A stretch of 21,999 nucleotides of DNA from Phoenicibacter sp963592435 (GTDB lineage Bacteria; Actinomycetota; Coriobacteriia; Coriobacteriales; Eggerthellaceae). Below are positions 21,998 through 21,999 of this stretch, piece after piece. Each line of letters opens with the position of its first letter. The first letter of the stretch is position 1. A model generated the notes under the pieces. It was not told where the DNA came from, searched no databases, and worked only from the letters and a program-made list of their open reading frames with translations. Where the stretch lies: assembly GCA_963592435.1 (NCBI GenBank), contig CAVAWT010000030.1, forward strand, positions 1 through 21,999, given 5' to 3'. The position numbers were made by a program, and so were the translations under genes.

Positions 21998-21999
21998 AG

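Noticed and set aside
21761..21999. Open frames on both strands across the right-edge repeats (MAAI.. and ..KTDFPQRKRWLPW)
   Set aside because: The repeated word contains no stop codon in any frame, so open frames on both strands are expected. Neither has a convincing ribosome site or protein-like character.

Overview
The window looks like a piece of a moderately AT-rich chromosome of an anaerobic, host-associated actinobacterium, most likely class Coriobacteriia (an Atopobiaceae-type relative). This rests on remembered gene structure, not on a search. The clues are a single TsaB-RimI-TsaD fusion protein, a secreted BspA-type leucine-rich-repeat protein with DUF5648-like and InlB-type repeats, and a separate folD/fchA/fhs set for one-carbon metabolism. 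No rRNA, tRNA, transposase, integrase or CRISPR array was seen.

Layout. (1) 1-4040 is an accessory islet. It holds a two-gene toxin-antitoxin-like module (330-880) and a large secreted repeat protein (1054-3474), bracketed by two directly oriented copies (35-294 and 3591-3966) of a long imperfect palindrome. A 7-bp tandem repeat and a G-rich 12-13 bp tandem repeat lie next to the second copy. (2) 4041-19590 is one uninterrupted minus-strand array of 14 genes with very short gaps or overlaps. In transcription order it contains a sialic-acid/amino-sugar block (NanA-like lyase, AGE epimerase, ROK-like kinase), then a site-2 protease, ispG, proS, rlmB, a NYN-domain protein, coaX, fhs, fchA, folD, tsaE and tsaB-rimI-tsaD. 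(3) 19743-21764 is the only plus-strand gene, an OatA-like membrane O-acyltransferase with an SGNH domain, transcribed divergently. (4) 21765-21999 is a cluster of short palindromic repeats.

How the genes work together. Fhs, FchA and FolD can carry formate-derived one-carbon units onto tetrahydrofolate. The FolD here lacks the usual cyclohydrolase lysine, which would explain the adjacent FchA. TsaE and the fusion protein supply most of the tRNA t6A37 machinery. NanA, AGE and the ROK protein could turn sialic acid into GlcNAc-type sugars. The BspA-like protein and the acyltransferase are surface functions.

The least expected signal is a set of short palindromic words repeated both between and inside genes. 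They are GTGTCAGACAT, ATGGCAGCCAT and the perfect 16-bp palindrome GTTAGCATATGCTAAC. One copy supplies a start codon (tsaE), two encode a protein linker (TsaB-RimI-TsaD), and others sit in reading frame inside conserved enzymes. This resembles a DNA-uptake word, an iterated palindrome such as cyanobacterial HIP1, or a REP/BIME system, but I cannot assign it to a known one.
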